Assembly (NCBI GenBank): GCA_039033415.1
Contig: JBCCCR010000045.1
Coordinates: 1 to 35,461, forward strand
DNA: 35,461 nt
Reading direction: 5' to 3'
DNA from: Pseudomonadota bacterium
Lineage (GTDB): Bacteria > Pseudomonadota > Gammaproteobacteria > Xanthomonadales > SZUA-38
The translations under genes and the position numbers were made by a program. Of the stretch, positions 7,078 through 17,126 are shown piece by piece (position 1 is the stretch's first letter; each line of letters begins with the position of its first letter). The notes under the pieces are model-generated. The model saw nothing but the letters and a program-made list of their open reading frames with translations. It did not search any database and was not told the origin of the DNA.

Positions 7078-10000
7078 ATGATCGGAAAACGCCCAATGAG
7101 CATAAGAACCGATTCGGGGTACAACAACCCGCTGAGCCGCAGGCTCGCCGGTGCCGCGGCGCTGCTGGCTGCGCTTTCGGTGAGCGCCGTGGAAATTCCG
7201 CCGCCGGGTGATCCGTTCTTTATCCAGACCAACTCATCGGATGCAGCGATCGGGCTCGGCGACTGGTATACCGCGGACACCAACGGTGTGGGCGGCGGAT
7301 TTCACTATGTGGGGATCTACGTGCCGTGCGGCTGGCCCACCGATCAGGAGATCCACATCGACCTGTTCAGCCCGGAGATGAATTCGGCCAATCCGGATCT
7401 GGATGAGGTCAACAGCGGCGGCCCGGGCACCACAACCTTCGAACTGTTCGACGTGGGCGCCGTGGTGGTCAGCCCCGCAACGCCGGCGCCGGGCGCACCC
7501 GGCTCACTCCTATCCATCGACTATCCGCCGTCAGCACCACCCGAGCAGTGGGTACGCGCCTTTACGCTGGGTGACGATGCTGGCACGACCGCACCAATCA
7601 GCTGCGGTCAGTACGTGCTGCGCATCGCCTCCACCAATGACGATCAGAACGCCTGGCGGCTTCGGGTCGGTTTCGATAACGACACGAACCCCAATAACCC
7701 GTTCCCGGCAAACTGGGACGACTTTGACGGCATCCCAGGAACGGACGACGAGCTGCTGGTAGGCCTTTACCAGTATTCGTTCCAGCAGGACTCCGGCGGC
7801 GTTCAGTGCAATACGCTTTACGAGTTTGTGCCGGAAAACTCTGCCTGCCCCAACTCACCGCCCACGCCGCCGGACAGCAACATCTGCTTCAACAACTTTG
7901 ACATGGATGGCAACACGCGGGTGCGCTACTACCCGCCGCTGACGCCGCTCGATCCAAACGGGCTAATCGGTGGTCTACCGGGCACGCTATCGCCCAACGG
8001 CCAGTGGAATGGCGGCAGCCAGACCGAACGCGGCGGCGACCTGATCACCAACCCGCAGGTCGGCTGGTGGGGCATTGTGTCCTGCCTGAGCAGCAATAAT
8101 CAGCTCGCCCAGGACGCTCAGGAGAACGTGCCTCAGTTCAACCAGATCCCGCCGATCCCGGTCATCGAGCTGACGAAAGACGACGGCCGGGTGGTGGCCG
8201 GCGAGGGCGATACGCTCACCTACACCATTCGTTTTGAAAACATCTCTGATGACGATCTGCTGCCCGGTGCGGCTCGCAACCTGACCCTGACGGACACGCT
8301 GCCGTCGGAGGTGAGCTACGTGTCCTGCGCGATCGATGCCCCGTTTTCCGGCACCTGCAGCGAAACGGGCGGCGTGGTGACCTTCGACATCACCGAAACG
8401 GTTCTCGCCGGCGAAGTGGGGACCGTCACCCTGACCACCACCATTAACGGGGGTGCTACCTTCCCGTTCACCAACACCATCGTCGCCACCTACACCGACA
8501 GCTGGGAGGTCGGCAGCTATACCGCTCGGGATGATGAGACCACCTTCAGCGCGACGCCGCTGTCGCTGGACAAGACGGTCGATACCCCCCTGGCGGCCGT
8601 CGGCGACACGGTCAACTACACCTATACCATCACCAACATCTCGCCTGATCCCGTCGTGCTGGTCGACCTGGTGGACGACAAGATTGGGACCTTCGAGTTT
8701 TCCGAGCAGTTTCCTCAGGCGGTTGCGCTTTACGATTTTTCTGAAGGCCCCGACCCGGCCGTCGTGCGCGATACTTCCGGTTTCCTGAGCGCGCTGGATC
8801 TGACCGTAGAAGGTTCATCGATCATCTATGAGCTCGACCCTGCGCGAATTGATATCGATACGCCAAACCGGCTTTCCAACTCGCTCGACAGCAGCAAGAT
8901 CATCACCGAGTGTCAGGCCGAGGGGCAGTTCGCTCTGGAAGCGTGGGTGCAGCCGGTTGGAGTCGTGCAGGGTGGGCCGGCCCGAATTATTCATTCGTCG
9001 CTGGATGCGGCCAACATCAATTTCAGTCTGTACCAGGACAACGACCAGTACGGCTTTTTTATTCGCACTCCCACCAATACGGACCCGACCGCGGACGTGG
9101 TGCTCACAACCGCCGCCAGCTCGGTCAGCACCGACCTCACCCACCTGCTGGTGGTCGTCGAAGCAGGCGGCGACGCGACGCTGTATCAAGACGGCGCGGT
9201 CGCCGCCAGCGCAAACGTCGGGGCGACGGGCAATTTCAGCAGTTGGAACGGCACGTGGGATTTTGGCATCGGCAACCAGTTCTCCGCCGCCGCCGGCAGC
9301 TCCGCGGAAGATTGGCAGGGGCAGCTTTATAAAAGCGCGGTTTACTGCGATGAGATCCGCCCGCAGGATGCGGCCAACCTGTTCAACCTCGGCAGCGAGA
9401 GTGACCCCAGCGGCAATCGTCTGCTTGAGCCCGGTGAGCAGGTGATTGTGACCGCGCCCTACGTCATCACGACCGCTGACTTTCCCGGTCCGGTGGTTAA
9501 CCTGGCTGAGGTCAACGGCCTTACTGCCGGCAACCAGGCCTTTACGGTGTCGGATACCGAGTCGGTGGACATCGACAGCCAGCAGCTGGCACTCACCAAA
9601 GTTTCTGACGCCGGCAGCGAAGTGGCGCCAGGCCAGATCATCACCTATACCCTGACGTTGACCAACACGGACACGATAACCCACACCGGCATCACCATCG
9701 TTGATCCGCTGCCTCCGGGCACAAGCTATGTCTCGCAAAGCACCGTGGTTCAGGGTCGACGCGAGCTCATCATCGACTATCGCGACGATTTCAACGACAC
9801 CCCGGTGACGTACAGCGGCAGCAGCGGCGCCACACCCTGGACCAGCAGCTGGATCGAACTGGATGATGGCGGCAATGACGGTCCGGCTGCCGGTGACGTG
9901 TTTATCAGCGGCGGAGAGCTCCAGTTCGATCGCCCGAACTCCGCCAACACGGGCGCTTTCGACACGCTGCAGCGAGCGGTTGATCTGACCGGCGCCAGCA

Positions 10001-13000
10001 GCGCCAGCCTGACGTTCTCGTTTGACTTTGACGGTGCCACCGAAGCCTGTGCCGGTGGATTTGGTGCTGATGACTGCCTGTTCGCTGAGGCCTCTGACGA
10101 CGGCAGCAGCTGGACCACGCTGATCACCCTGAGCGGCGATCCGGACAACAACAACGGCACGCGCACAGTAGCGATACCCGCCGGCCTGATCGGCGCTGAC
10201 ACCCAAATCCGTTTCCGCGCACTGGGCTTCCGCGGCGGCGATGAAAACGTCACCGTCGACAACGTGATTGTTGATGCTTCGAGCTCGGGCCCGGTCACGC
10301 TGGACAACGTGCCGGGCGGCGGCAACGACCTGGATGATGGCGTCCCCGCGGATCTCGTCACCACAGCCGACAGCCTGATCCTCAACCCGGGCGAGTCGAT
10401 GACCGTCACCTTCCAGGTTCAGGTCGACGACCCGCTCAACTCCAACATTATTGCGATTCGCAACCTCGCCTCCGCAGACACCGATCAGGGGGAACCCACC
10501 GTTGCTGAGGTGCTCGACCCGGTGCGGCCTTTCGGGGGTCAGATCGGCGATTCGGTTTGGCTGGATATCGATGGTGATGGAATCTTCGACCTGGGCGAAG
10601 CGGGCCTTGCCAACGTCACGGTGCAGCTGATCGACACCAGCGATGGTTCGGTGATCGCGATCACCCGGACCGATCTCACGGGCCGCTATCTCTTTCCTAA
10701 CCTGGCCGCCGGCAGCTATGAGGTCGCCGTGGTTGAGTCCACCCTGCCGGCAGGGCTGGTTGCCGGTCCGGGCAACAGCAACCCCGCCGGAGTTTTCACC
10801 GTCGCCGGCGTTGAACGCTTCGACAACGCCGACTTTGGCTACGTGCCCACCATCAACACGGCGCTGATCGGCGACAGCGTGTTCGCTGACGCTGACGGTG
10901 ACGGCGTGCAGGACCCCGGTGAAGCCGGGTACGCTGGCGTGACCGTCGAGCTGCGCGACGCGCTGACCGGCGCAGTGGTGGCCACGACCACCACCGGTCC
11001 GGACGGCCGCTACCTGTTTAGCGGTCTACCGCCTGATACCTATGTGGTGACGGTGACCGATACGGTTGGGGTGCTCGGCGCGGCCGGCAGCACGACGGGC
11101 GGCAACGAGTCGCCGCCGATCACGGTGACGCCCGGCGATATCGTGACGGACGCCGACTTTGGGTACCTTGATCCGTTCGCTTTTGCCATCGAGGATGAGA
11201 TCTGGTTTGACGCTGACGGCAACGGCCTGCGTACCAGCAACGAGTCCGGCATCGCCGGCGTCAGCGTCAATCTCGTGGATGCGGGCGGCAACGTGGTTGC
11301 CACCACCATCAGCGGCTCCGACGGATCGGTCAGCTTCAGCGGCCTGCCCAACGGCAGCTATCAGCTCGAGCTGGCGGATACGCAGGGCGTGCTCTCCGGC
11401 TTCGGCGGGACCACCGCTGCCGCGGTGAGTCGCGCGACCTCGGCAACAATCAACAACGCCAACGTCAGCGCTACCAGCTTCGGCTTCAACCTGCCGGGAC
11501 TCATCGGCAATGAAGTCTTTTCTGACGCGAACGGTAACGGTGTACTCGATCCCGGTGAGGTTCTCATTCCCGGCGTCGACCTGTCGCTGTTTGTCGACGA
11601 CGGCGACGGCGTGTTCGACAGCGCGATAGACACGCTGGTGAACACGGCGCAGACCGACAGCGGCGGTATCTATGGCTATCGCGGCCTGGCCTTCTCCCGC
11701 TATTTTGTGTCGCTCGACCTGAGCCAATCCGTCCTGGCGGGCGCGACCCTCACCACGGGTGACTCCCAGACCGGCGGCAACGCCACGGGTGCCCAGATCG
11801 ACGTCCTGTTGAGCGGCGGCAACGGCGGCGTGCTCACGGCAGATTTTGGTTTCCTCAACGCGGCCCTGCCGGACATCAGCGGCAACGTTTTTGAGGACCT
11901 GGATCGCGACGGCGTGGACGACGGGGCAGCGGAAACCGGCTTTAGCGGCGTCACGGTCGAGCTGTTCGCCGCCGGGCCGGACGGCGTTCTTGGCAGTGCC
12001 GACGACCTGGTCGTGGCCACCGCGGTCACCGACGGCGCGGGCGATTATCAGTTCACCGACGTACCTCCGGGCGACTATCGATTGGAGGTAACGGATCGCG
12101 CCCAGGTGCTGACTGACTTCGGCCTGACCAGCGGCCTCGACCGGGTGCAGATCACCGTGGCCGGCGACGACATCGAGGACCTCGATTTTGGCTATGCGCG
12201 CGCCTTTGGTGACGCCAGCCTTGGAGATCTGGTTTGGCTGGACGCCAACGGTAACGGCATCAACGAGGCGGGCGAAGCAGGCCTGGCCGGCGTGACGCTG
12301 AACCTGTTCGACGCCGGCCCTGACGGCGTCATCGGGGGCGGCGACGATGTGCTCATCGCCAGCACCGTCACCGACCAGCTCGGCGGCTTCGATTTCAAGA
12401 ACCTGCCGGCCGGCCGGTACTTTGTTGACGTCGACCAATCAACCGTTCCGCCGGGGCTTACGCTGAGCCCGGGCCTGACCGACCCAAGCGCGGTCGTCGC
12501 GCTGGGCGCGGGCGACAATATTGATACGCTGGACTTTGGCTATCGACCGGACGTTGGCACCGCCCTCGTCGGCGATCAAATCTGGATCGACGCCAACGGC
12601 AACGGCGAGTTTGACCTCGGGGAAGCCGGCCTTCCCGGTGTCACCGTCAGCCTGATCGGCGCCGGACCGGACGGGCAGCTCGGCACGGGTGACGACCTGG
12701 CGCAGAGCACGGTCTCCGGCCCGGACGGCAGCTACTCCTTCGCGGGCCTGCCGCCGGACAACTACGCCGTAACGGTGGACACCGCAACGCTTCCGCCCGG
12801 CTTTAACCCGACGCCCAGCAACGCCCAGGAAACCTACCAGCTCACCGCCGAGGCTGATACCGCCTACCTGCTGCTCGACTGGGGCTTCGTGCCCACCGTT
12901 GGCCTTGCCTCCCTTGGCGACACGGCGTTCATCGACAACAACGGCAACGGCGTCCAGGATGGTGACGAAAGCGGTCTCGGCGGCCTGTCGATCGATCTGC

Positions 13001-16000
13001 TGGGGCCGGGCCCTGACGGTGTCTTCGGCAGCGCCGACGATGAGGTCCTGGCCTCCACGATTACCGACGGCCAGGGCAACTATGATTTCACCGGCCTGAA
13101 CCCGGGCGACTATCAGGTCCGGCTGACCGATACGGCCGGCGTGTTGACCGGCCTCAACCCGACAACCGCCAACCCGGGAACCATCACACTGAGCGCCGGA
13201 CAGGACTTCGACGACGCCGACTTCGGCTTCTTCCCGGCGTCCAGCCTCGGTTCGGTCGGCGACCTCGTGTTTCACGATGTAAACGGCGATGGTGTTCGCC
13301 AGCCGTCCGAATCCGGCATCGAGTCCGTGCTCGTTGAGCTGTGGCTGGACGTCAACGATGACGGCGTGATCACGCCGGGGATCGACAACCTGATCCGCAG
13401 CGTTCGCACCGACGTCAACGGGGAGTATGAGTTCGGTGGCGTGGCGCCGGAGGATTATCTGGTCCGGCTGGCGCCCCAGAACTTCCAGTCGGGTGGCGTG
13501 CTTGAGGACACCACGAACACGGCTGGCACCCCTGGTGTCAACAACAACGCCCAGGCTGATCCCCTGCCCCTGACCATCGACAGCGGAAACTTAAACCCGG
13601 TCTTTGCGGACTTCGGCGTCAACGCGCCGGCCAGCTTCAGCCTGGCCGGAACGGTCTTTGAAGACATCAGCAACGACGGGGTTGATCAGCCGGGCGAGCC
13701 AGACGTTGGCGGCGTGGCGGTGCTGCTGTTTCGCGACCTCGACGGTGACGGCGTCCTCGATCCGTCAGACCCGGTGTTCGGCAGCACGGTGACCGACGCT
13801 GGCGGGGATTATCTGTTCGACAACCTGCCGCCCGGTGACTACCTCGTCGCAACCGATGTCCTGGGCACACGCCTGGACGGCTTCTTCCAGACAACACAGA
13901 CCCTCACCAGCGGCGTCCAGCCGGTTACGGGCAGCGCTACGGACGTCATCACCGGGCTCGATTTCGGTTTCTTCAACGGCGGCATCACCACCACACCGGT
14001 GACGCTGTCCTACTTTGAAGCGGTTGAGACCAAAGAAGGGGTGCAGCTCCGCTGGGCCACCGCCACCGAGTCGGGCAACGTGGGCTTCGCCGTGCATGCC
14101 CGAGGAGCAGACGGCGCGCTGAAGCGTCAGGCGCCGGTGATTCCCTCAAAGGTTGTGGATTCAACCCGCTGGCAGTCTTACGAGCTGCAGCTGACCGGAC
14201 ACGCCGTCGACAAACTCTGGCTCAGCGACATCGATACGCGCGGTGTGGAGACGCTGCATGGTCCGTTTGAGCTGGGCCAGGTCTATGGTGCTGATCGTCC
14301 GCCCTCGCCGATCGACTGGCGAGCCATTCGCGCGCAAAACGACGCCACGCTGCAGAAGCGCAGCGCGCGCAAAGGGGCAGCAGCCAGCCGCGTCATGGAC
14401 GTCAGCGTTGCGGCAAGCGGCATCACCCGGATCACCGCCAGCGAGCTGGCGGCCGCCGGCATGGACCTGACCGGCGTAACGGGTGTGGAGCTTGCGCTCA
14501 GCATCAACGGCCAGCCGGTGCCGGCTAGGGTCAGCGATAGTGGACCATTCAGCGGCGACGCGTTTGTCGAGTTTTTGGCTGAGGCTCGCGACAGCCTCTA
14601 CGGCAGCGAAAACGTCTACCGGTTGGCGGTCGATCAGGCTACGGCCGCGCGGGTGGCGGTCAACAGAGCTGTACCCTCGGCGCTCGATCCGGATGCCGTC
14701 GAGCGCGCGACGCTGACGCTGGCGGAAAACAACCAGTACAGCTTTGGCTCGCCGACCGACGACCCCTGGTTTATCCGCGAACTGCTGGCGTTCACCAGCC
14801 CGGTAGAGGCGGATTTTGCGCTGGAGCTGACCGGCTACGAGGGCGGCAGCGCAAATCTAACCGTCGACTTCTGGGGTGTCACCGATCTGCCCCAAAACCC
14901 GGACCATCACGTGCAGGTTCTGGTCAACGGCGTGCTGGTGGGCGAGCAGTTTCTGGATGGTCTGACCGCCGGTCAGATCAGCGCCAGTATCTCGGCCGCA
15001 AACCTGGTTGTCGGCACCAATACCGTGACCGTGCGACTGCCGGCTGACACCGGGGCCCAGTTCGATCTGGTGAACCTCGAGTCGATCTCGCTGGCCTTCG
15101 ATCGTGCACCCATGATCACCGGCGGTGCCGGCGAGATCACCGTGCCCGCCGGCGGCGACGTCCCGGCGCCAAACCCCGATACGCTGTTTGCCAGCTCGTT
15201 TGAGACGATCCCCGGGGCAGCGTTCTCCATCGCCGGGCTGAGCGCTGATGAAGCGGTGGCGTATGCTTTGGTCAACGGCCAGCCGGTTTACCTTGAAAAC
15301 GCCGCAGCCGTGCCAGACGGCGCCGGCTTCGCTCTACAGATTCCCGCGCTGCCCGGTGCTCAGTCGATTCGGGTCAGCCAGCTCGACACTCTGGTGCCAT
15401 CAACCCTGAGCCCGGCCGTGGAGGCCACCGATCTGCTCGCCGGCACCGCCGACTATCTGATGATCGCCCACCCGGTGTTCCTCGATGGGATCGAAACCCT
15501 CGCGGACTTCCATCGCGGGCGTGGCCTGACCGTCAAGGTGGTCAGTGTCGACGAGGTATACAGCCAATACAGCCGGGGACAGCTCGACGCGGCAGCGGTC
15601 GACGCGTACATCGCGGACGCCGTACCGGCCCTGGGCCTGCAATATGTGCTGCTTGTCGGCGGTGATTCCTACGATTATCACAACTACCTGGGTCTCGGTT
15701 CGCTGAGCTTTGTCCCGTCGCTCTACGGCCAGGTGCACCCGGTGGTGCGCTACGCGCCGCTAGACGCGCTCTATGCAGACGTCGACGGCGACGAGGTGCC
15801 GGACGTGGCGCTGGGTCGGTTCCCGGTGCGTACCGAGCAGGAGCTTTCCTGGATGATCGACAAGACCATCCAGTACACGGGCAAAGCCTATGACCGCCAG
15901 GCGATCTTCGCCGCAGACGAGGCCGAGCCGCTGACGCCCTTCGGCGCGATCAGCGACGACGTAATCGACAGCCTGCTGACCGACTGGACCGTGTCCCAGA

Positions 16001-16485
16001 CTTACCTGGACAACGTGACGCCCGCCCAGGCCACCATCGACATCCAGGCCGCCATCAACAGCGGTGTCGCTTTGACCAACTATTTCGGTCACTCCGGCTT
16101 CACCGAATGGGGCCGCACGAACCGGCTGCTGACCTCTGACGACGTTGACCTGCTGACCAACGCCGGATTGCCTACGGTCGTGAACCAGTGGGGCTGCTGG
16201 AACGCCTACTACGTGTCACCTTTCGCCGACACGCTGGCGCATCGCTTCCTGGTCGGCGGCAACTACGGCGCCGCTGCAATCCTGGGTCCGGTGTCACTGA
16301 CACGGCTGTCCTCGGAGCAGCTGCTGAGCAACCTCAGCTTCGCGGAGCTGGTCACGCCCGGCTTCTCAGTCGGCAACGCGATCACTGCCGGCAAGCAGGT
16401 ACTGTCGCAGTCCCACCCGGACCGGGAAGACGTTGTGCTGGGCTACACGCTGCTGGGAGATCCCGCGCTTCGCATTATCGACTAA
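7078..16485 (+). CDS. Giant secreted DUF11/SdrD-repeat protein with C25 peptidase domain
   Basis: About 3,135 residues. I prefer the ATG at 7078 (AGGA 9 bases upstream) over 7069, where the same AGGA abuts the start; 7096 is a third option. A signal peptide (RRLAGAAALLAALSVSAVE) is followed by an unassigned domain to about 330. Three DUF11 modules follow (about 365-1150). The second carries an inserted LamG-like domain (about 545-775) and the third another jelly-roll-like domain (about 900-1070). Ten SdrD-B-like repeats span about 1156-2300 (pattern G-D-x-x-w-x-D-x-n-G-n-G…E-x-G). Then come an FN3-like segment (LSYFEAVETKEGVQLRWATA) and a region resembling C25 pro-domains. A gingipain-type C25 domain (about 2790-3135) has His3005 in YFGHSGFTEW and Cys3040 in NQWGCWNAYY, and ends in LLGDPALRI. 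The motif DTLFASSFE precedes it. C25 enzymes usually leave by type IX secretion, which gammaproteobacteria lack, so the export route is unclear. Confidence 0.9.
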   Translation: MIGKRPMSIRTDSGYNNPLSRRLAGAAALLAALSVSAVEIPPPGDPFFIQTNSSDAAIGLGDWYTADTNGVGGGFHYVGIYVPCGWPTDQEIHIDLFSPEMNSANPDLDEVNSGGPGTTTFELFDVGAVVVSPATPAPGAPGSLLSIDYPPSAPPEQWVRAFTLGDDAGTTAPISCGQYVLRIASTNDDQNAWRLRVGFDNDTNPNNPFPANWDDFDGIPGTDDELLVGLYQYSFQQDSGGVQCNTLYEFVPENSACPNSPPTPPDSNICFNNFDMDGNTRVRYYPPLTPLDPNGLIGGLPGTLSPNGQWNGGSQTERGGDLITNPQVGWWGIVSCLSSNNQLAQDAQENVPQFNQIPPIPVIELTKDDGRVVAGEGDTLTYTIRFENISDDDLLPGAARNLTLTDTLPSEVSYVSCAIDAPFSGTCSETGGVVTFDITETVLAGEVGTVTLTTTINGGATFPFTNTIVATYTDSWEVGSYTARDDETTFSATPLSLDKTVDTPLAAVGDTVNYTYTITNISPDPVVLVDLVDDKIGTFEFSEQFPQAVALYDFSEGPDPAVVRDTSGFLSALDLTVEGSSIIYELDPARIDIDTPNRLSNSLDSSKIITECQAEGQFALEAWVQPVGVVQGGPARIIHSSLDAANINFSLYQDNDQYGFFIRTPTNTDPTADVVLTTAASSVSTDLTHLLVVVEAGGDATLYQDGAVAASANVGATGNFSSWNGTWDFGIGNQFSAAAGSSAEDWQGQLYKSAVYCDEIRPQDAANLFNLGSESDPSGNRLLEPGEQVIVTAPYVITTADFPGPVVNLAEVNGLTAGNQAFTVSDTESVDIDSQQLALTKVSDAGSEVAPGQIITYTLTLTNTDTITHTGITIVDPLPPGTSYVSQSTVVQGRRELIIDYRDDFNDTPVTYSGSSGATPWTSSWIELDDGGNDGPAAGDVFISGGELQFDRPNSANTGAFDTLQRAVDLTGASSASLTFSFDFDGATEACAGGFGADDCLFAEASDDGSSWTTLITLSGDPDNNNGTRTVAIPAGLIGADTQIRFRALGFRGGDENVTVDNVIVDASSSGPVTLDNVPGGGNDLDDGVPADLVTTADSLILNPGESMTVTFQVQVDDPLNSNIIAIRNLASADTDQGEPTVAEVLDPVRPFGGQIGDSVWLDIDGDGIFDLGEAGLANVTVQLIDTSDGSVIAITRTDLTGRYLFPNLAAGSYEVAVVESTLPAGLVAGPGNSNPAGVFTVAGVERFDNADFGYVPTINTALIGDSVFADADGDGVQDPGEAGYAGVTVELRDALTGAVVATTTTGPDGRYLFSGLPPDTYVVTVTDTVGVLGAAGSTTGGNESPPITVTPGDIVTDADFGYLDPFAFAIEDEIWFDADGNGLRTSNESGIAGVSVNLVDAGGNVVATTISGSDGSVSFSGLPNGSYQLELADTQGVLSGFGGTTAAAVSRATSATINNANVSATSFGFNLPGLIGNEVFSDANGNGVLDPGEVLIPGVDLSLFVDDGDGVFDSAIDTLVNTAQTDSGGIYGYRGLAFSRYFVSLDLSQSVLAGATLTTGDSQTGGNATGAQIDVLLSGGNGGVLTADFGFLNAALPDISGNVFEDLDRDGVDDGAAETGFSGVTVELFAAGPDGVLGSADDLVVATAVTDGAGDYQFTDVPPGDYRLEVTDRAQVLTDFGLTSGLDRVQITVAGDDIEDLDFGYARAFGDASLGDLVWLDANGNGINEAGEAGLAGVTLNLFDAGPDGVIGGGDDVLIASTVTDQLGGFDFKNLPAGRYFVDVDQSTVPPGLTLSPGLTDPSAVVALGAGDNIDTLDFGYRPDVGTALVGDQIWIDANGNGEFDLGEAGLPGVTVSLIGAGPDGQLGTGDDLAQSTVSGPDGSYSFAGLPPDNYAVTVDTATLPPGFNPTPSNAQETYQLTAEADTAYLLLDWGFVPTVGLASLGDTAFIDNNGNGVQDGDESGLGGLSIDLLGPGPDGVFGSADDEVLASTITDGQGNYDFTGLNPGDYQVRLTDTAGVLTGLNPTTANPGTITLSAGQDFDDADFGFFPASSLGSVGDLVFHDVNGDGVRQPSESGIESVLVELWLDVNDDGVITPGIDNLIRSVRTDVNGEYEFGGVAPEDYLVRLAPQNFQSGGVLEDTTNTAGTPGVNNNAQADPLPLTIDSGNLNPVFADFGVNAPASFSLAGTVFEDISNDGVDQPGEPDVGGVAVLLFRDLDGDGVLDPSDPVFGSTVTDAGGDYLFDNLPPGDYLVATDVLGTRLDGFFQTTQTLTSGVQPVTGSATDVITGLDFGFFNGGITTTPVTLSYFEAVETKEGVQLRWATATESGNVGFAVHARGADGALKRQAPVIPSKVVDSTRWQSYELQLTGHAVDKLWLSDIDTRGVETLHGPFELGQVYGADRPPSPIDWRAIRAQNDATLQKRSARKGAAASRVMDVSVAASGITRITASELAAAGMDLTGVTGVELALSINGQPVPARVSDSGPFSGDAFVEFLAEARDSLYGSENVYRLAVDQATAARVAVNRAVPSALDPDAVERATLTLAENNQYSFGSPTDDPWFIRELLAFTSPVEADFALELTGYEGGSANLTVDFWGVTDLPQNPDHHVQVLVNGVLVGEQFLDGLTAGQISASISAANLVVGTNTVTVRLPADTGAQFDLVNLESISLAFDRAPMITGGAGEITVPAGGDVPAPNPDTLFASSFETIPGAAFSIAGLSADEAVAYALVNGQPVYLENAAAVPDGAGFALQIPALPGAQSIRVSQLDTLVPSTLSPAVEATDLLAGTADYLMIAHPVFLDGIETLADFHRGRGLTVKVVSVDEVYSQYSRGQLDAAAVDAYIADAVPALGLQYVLLVGGDSYDYHNYLGLGSLSFVPSLYGQVHPVVRYAPLDALYADVDGDEVPDVALGRFPVRTEQELSWMIDKTIQYTGKAYDRQAIFAADEAEPLTPFGAISDDVIDSLLTDWTVSQTYLDNVTPAQATIDIQAAINSGVALTNYFGHSGFTEWGRTNRLLTSDDVDLLTNAGLPTVVNQWGCWNAYYVSPFADTLAHRFLVGGNYGAAAILGPVSLTRLSSEQLLSNLSFAELVTPGFSVGNAITAGKQVLSQSHPDREDVVLGYTLLGDPALRIID
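10543..13980 (+). repeat. Ten tandem SdrD-B-like domain repeats
   Basis: Within the giant C25 protein, ten units of about 105-125 residues each begin with a motif like IGDSVWLDIDGDG or VGDQIWIDANGNG. They continue with a GEAGLxGVxVxL strand and the 'SGLPPGxY' turn, and end in 'D-F-G-Y/F'. The D-x-(D/N)-G-(D/N)-G loop is the calcium-binding type described for SdrD B repeats in staphylococcal surface proteins. Units are diverged (roughly half identical by eye), so this is an old expansion and not a recent slippage array. Likely role: a stiff, calcium-dependent stalk projecting the C-terminal peptidase. Confidence 0.85.
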
Positions 16486-16547
16486 GGAAGTCTGGTCGCC
16501 GCGGTCACGCGAGCTCCTGTTCAGCCCCTCGATCTCTGTCTTAGGTT

Positions 16548-16566
16548 TGCCAGGGTTATACTGGCA
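16548..16566. promoter_or_regulatory. Dyad with embedded -10-like box before the GyrI-like gene
   Basis: TGCCA (16548-16552) and TGGCA (16562-16566) form a 5-bp dyad with a 9-base centre. It contains TATACT (16557-16562), a good -10 match. No clear -35 is present at 17 bp, so the promoter may need an activator, or the dyad may be a repressor operator. The ATG lies about 37 bp further on. Confidence 0.3.
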
Positions 16567-16598
16567 GGCCCACTTACTCAGCGTGACAGGAGGGCGTT

Positions 16599-17111
16599 AT
16601 GGCTGAAACCATCGAAGTCATCGAACGTGAGGCCCAGCCCGTGCTGGTTGTTCACTCCACGGCTTCCGTGTTCAAGATTGCGAAGACGCTGGCCAACAGC
16701 TTTGACCAGGTCACCACCCAGATCCGCGTCAGCGGGGCAGAAAGCGTTGGTGCACCTTTTGCGCGCTATTCAGGAATCGACTGGGCGGACGTCACCAGCA
16801 AAGGTGTGCTAGGTCAGATCTGGCAGATGCTGACAGAAAAAATGAACATTTCTGCGGGTATGCCGGTAGCGGGCGGCGCTGAGGGCAAAGGTGCCGTTGA
16901 AGCGATAGAGCTGCCCGCCGGGCGTTACCTCAGGACCTTCCACGTTGGCCCCTATCAAAAAGTCGGAAACACCTACAAAAAGCTGGTTGCCTGGGCCGCG
17001 GAGCAGAATCTGACAATGGATAGCTGGAGCTTCGAGTCATACGTCGATGATCCGACGACCAAGCCGATGGCGGAAGTTCGAACCGAGGTTTTTGTCGCGC
17101 TAAAAGACTGA
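16599..17111 (+). CDS. GyrI-like / AraC effector-binding domain protein
   Basis: A 170-residue single-domain cytoplasmic protein of the GyrI-like small-molecule-binding fold (PF06445 type). Telling features are the opening IEVIEREAQPVLVVHSTASV, the central segment with AGGAEGKGAVEAIELPAGRYLRTFHVGPY (residues about 90-120, here quoted in parts: 'IELPAGRYLRTFHVGPY'), and the C-terminal acidic strand MAEVRTEVFVAL. Members bind hydrophobic or cationic ligands, or act as free-standing sensors; some inhibit DNA gyrase. A strong ribosome-binding site (AGGAGGG, 16588-16594) sits 5 bases before the ATG. It is convergent with the kynureninase-like gene, with only 15 bp between the stop codons, so no metabolic link should be assumed. 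Specific ligand unknown. Confidence 0.82.
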   Translation: MAETIEVIEREAQPVLVVHSTASVFKIAKTLANSFDQVTTQIRVSGAESVGAPFARYSGIDWADVTSKGVLGQIWQMLTEKMNISAGMPVAGGAEGKGAVEAIELPAGRYLRTFHVGPYQKVGNTYKKLVAWAAEQNLTMDSWSFESYVDDPTTKPMAEVRTEVFVALKD

Positions 17112-17126
17112 GCCCGGCGGGGCCAG

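Noticed and set aside
8815-12438. Long minus-strand open frames (up to 470 codons) opposite the giant C25 gene
   Set aside because: They lie antisense to clear SdrD/DUF11 repeats, have no recognisable domains, and follow from the strong codon bias of the real gene.
7069-16485. A type IX secretion C-terminal signal on the C25 protein
   Set aside because: The protein ends right after the peptidase (LLGDPALRIID) with no added beta-sandwich CTD.
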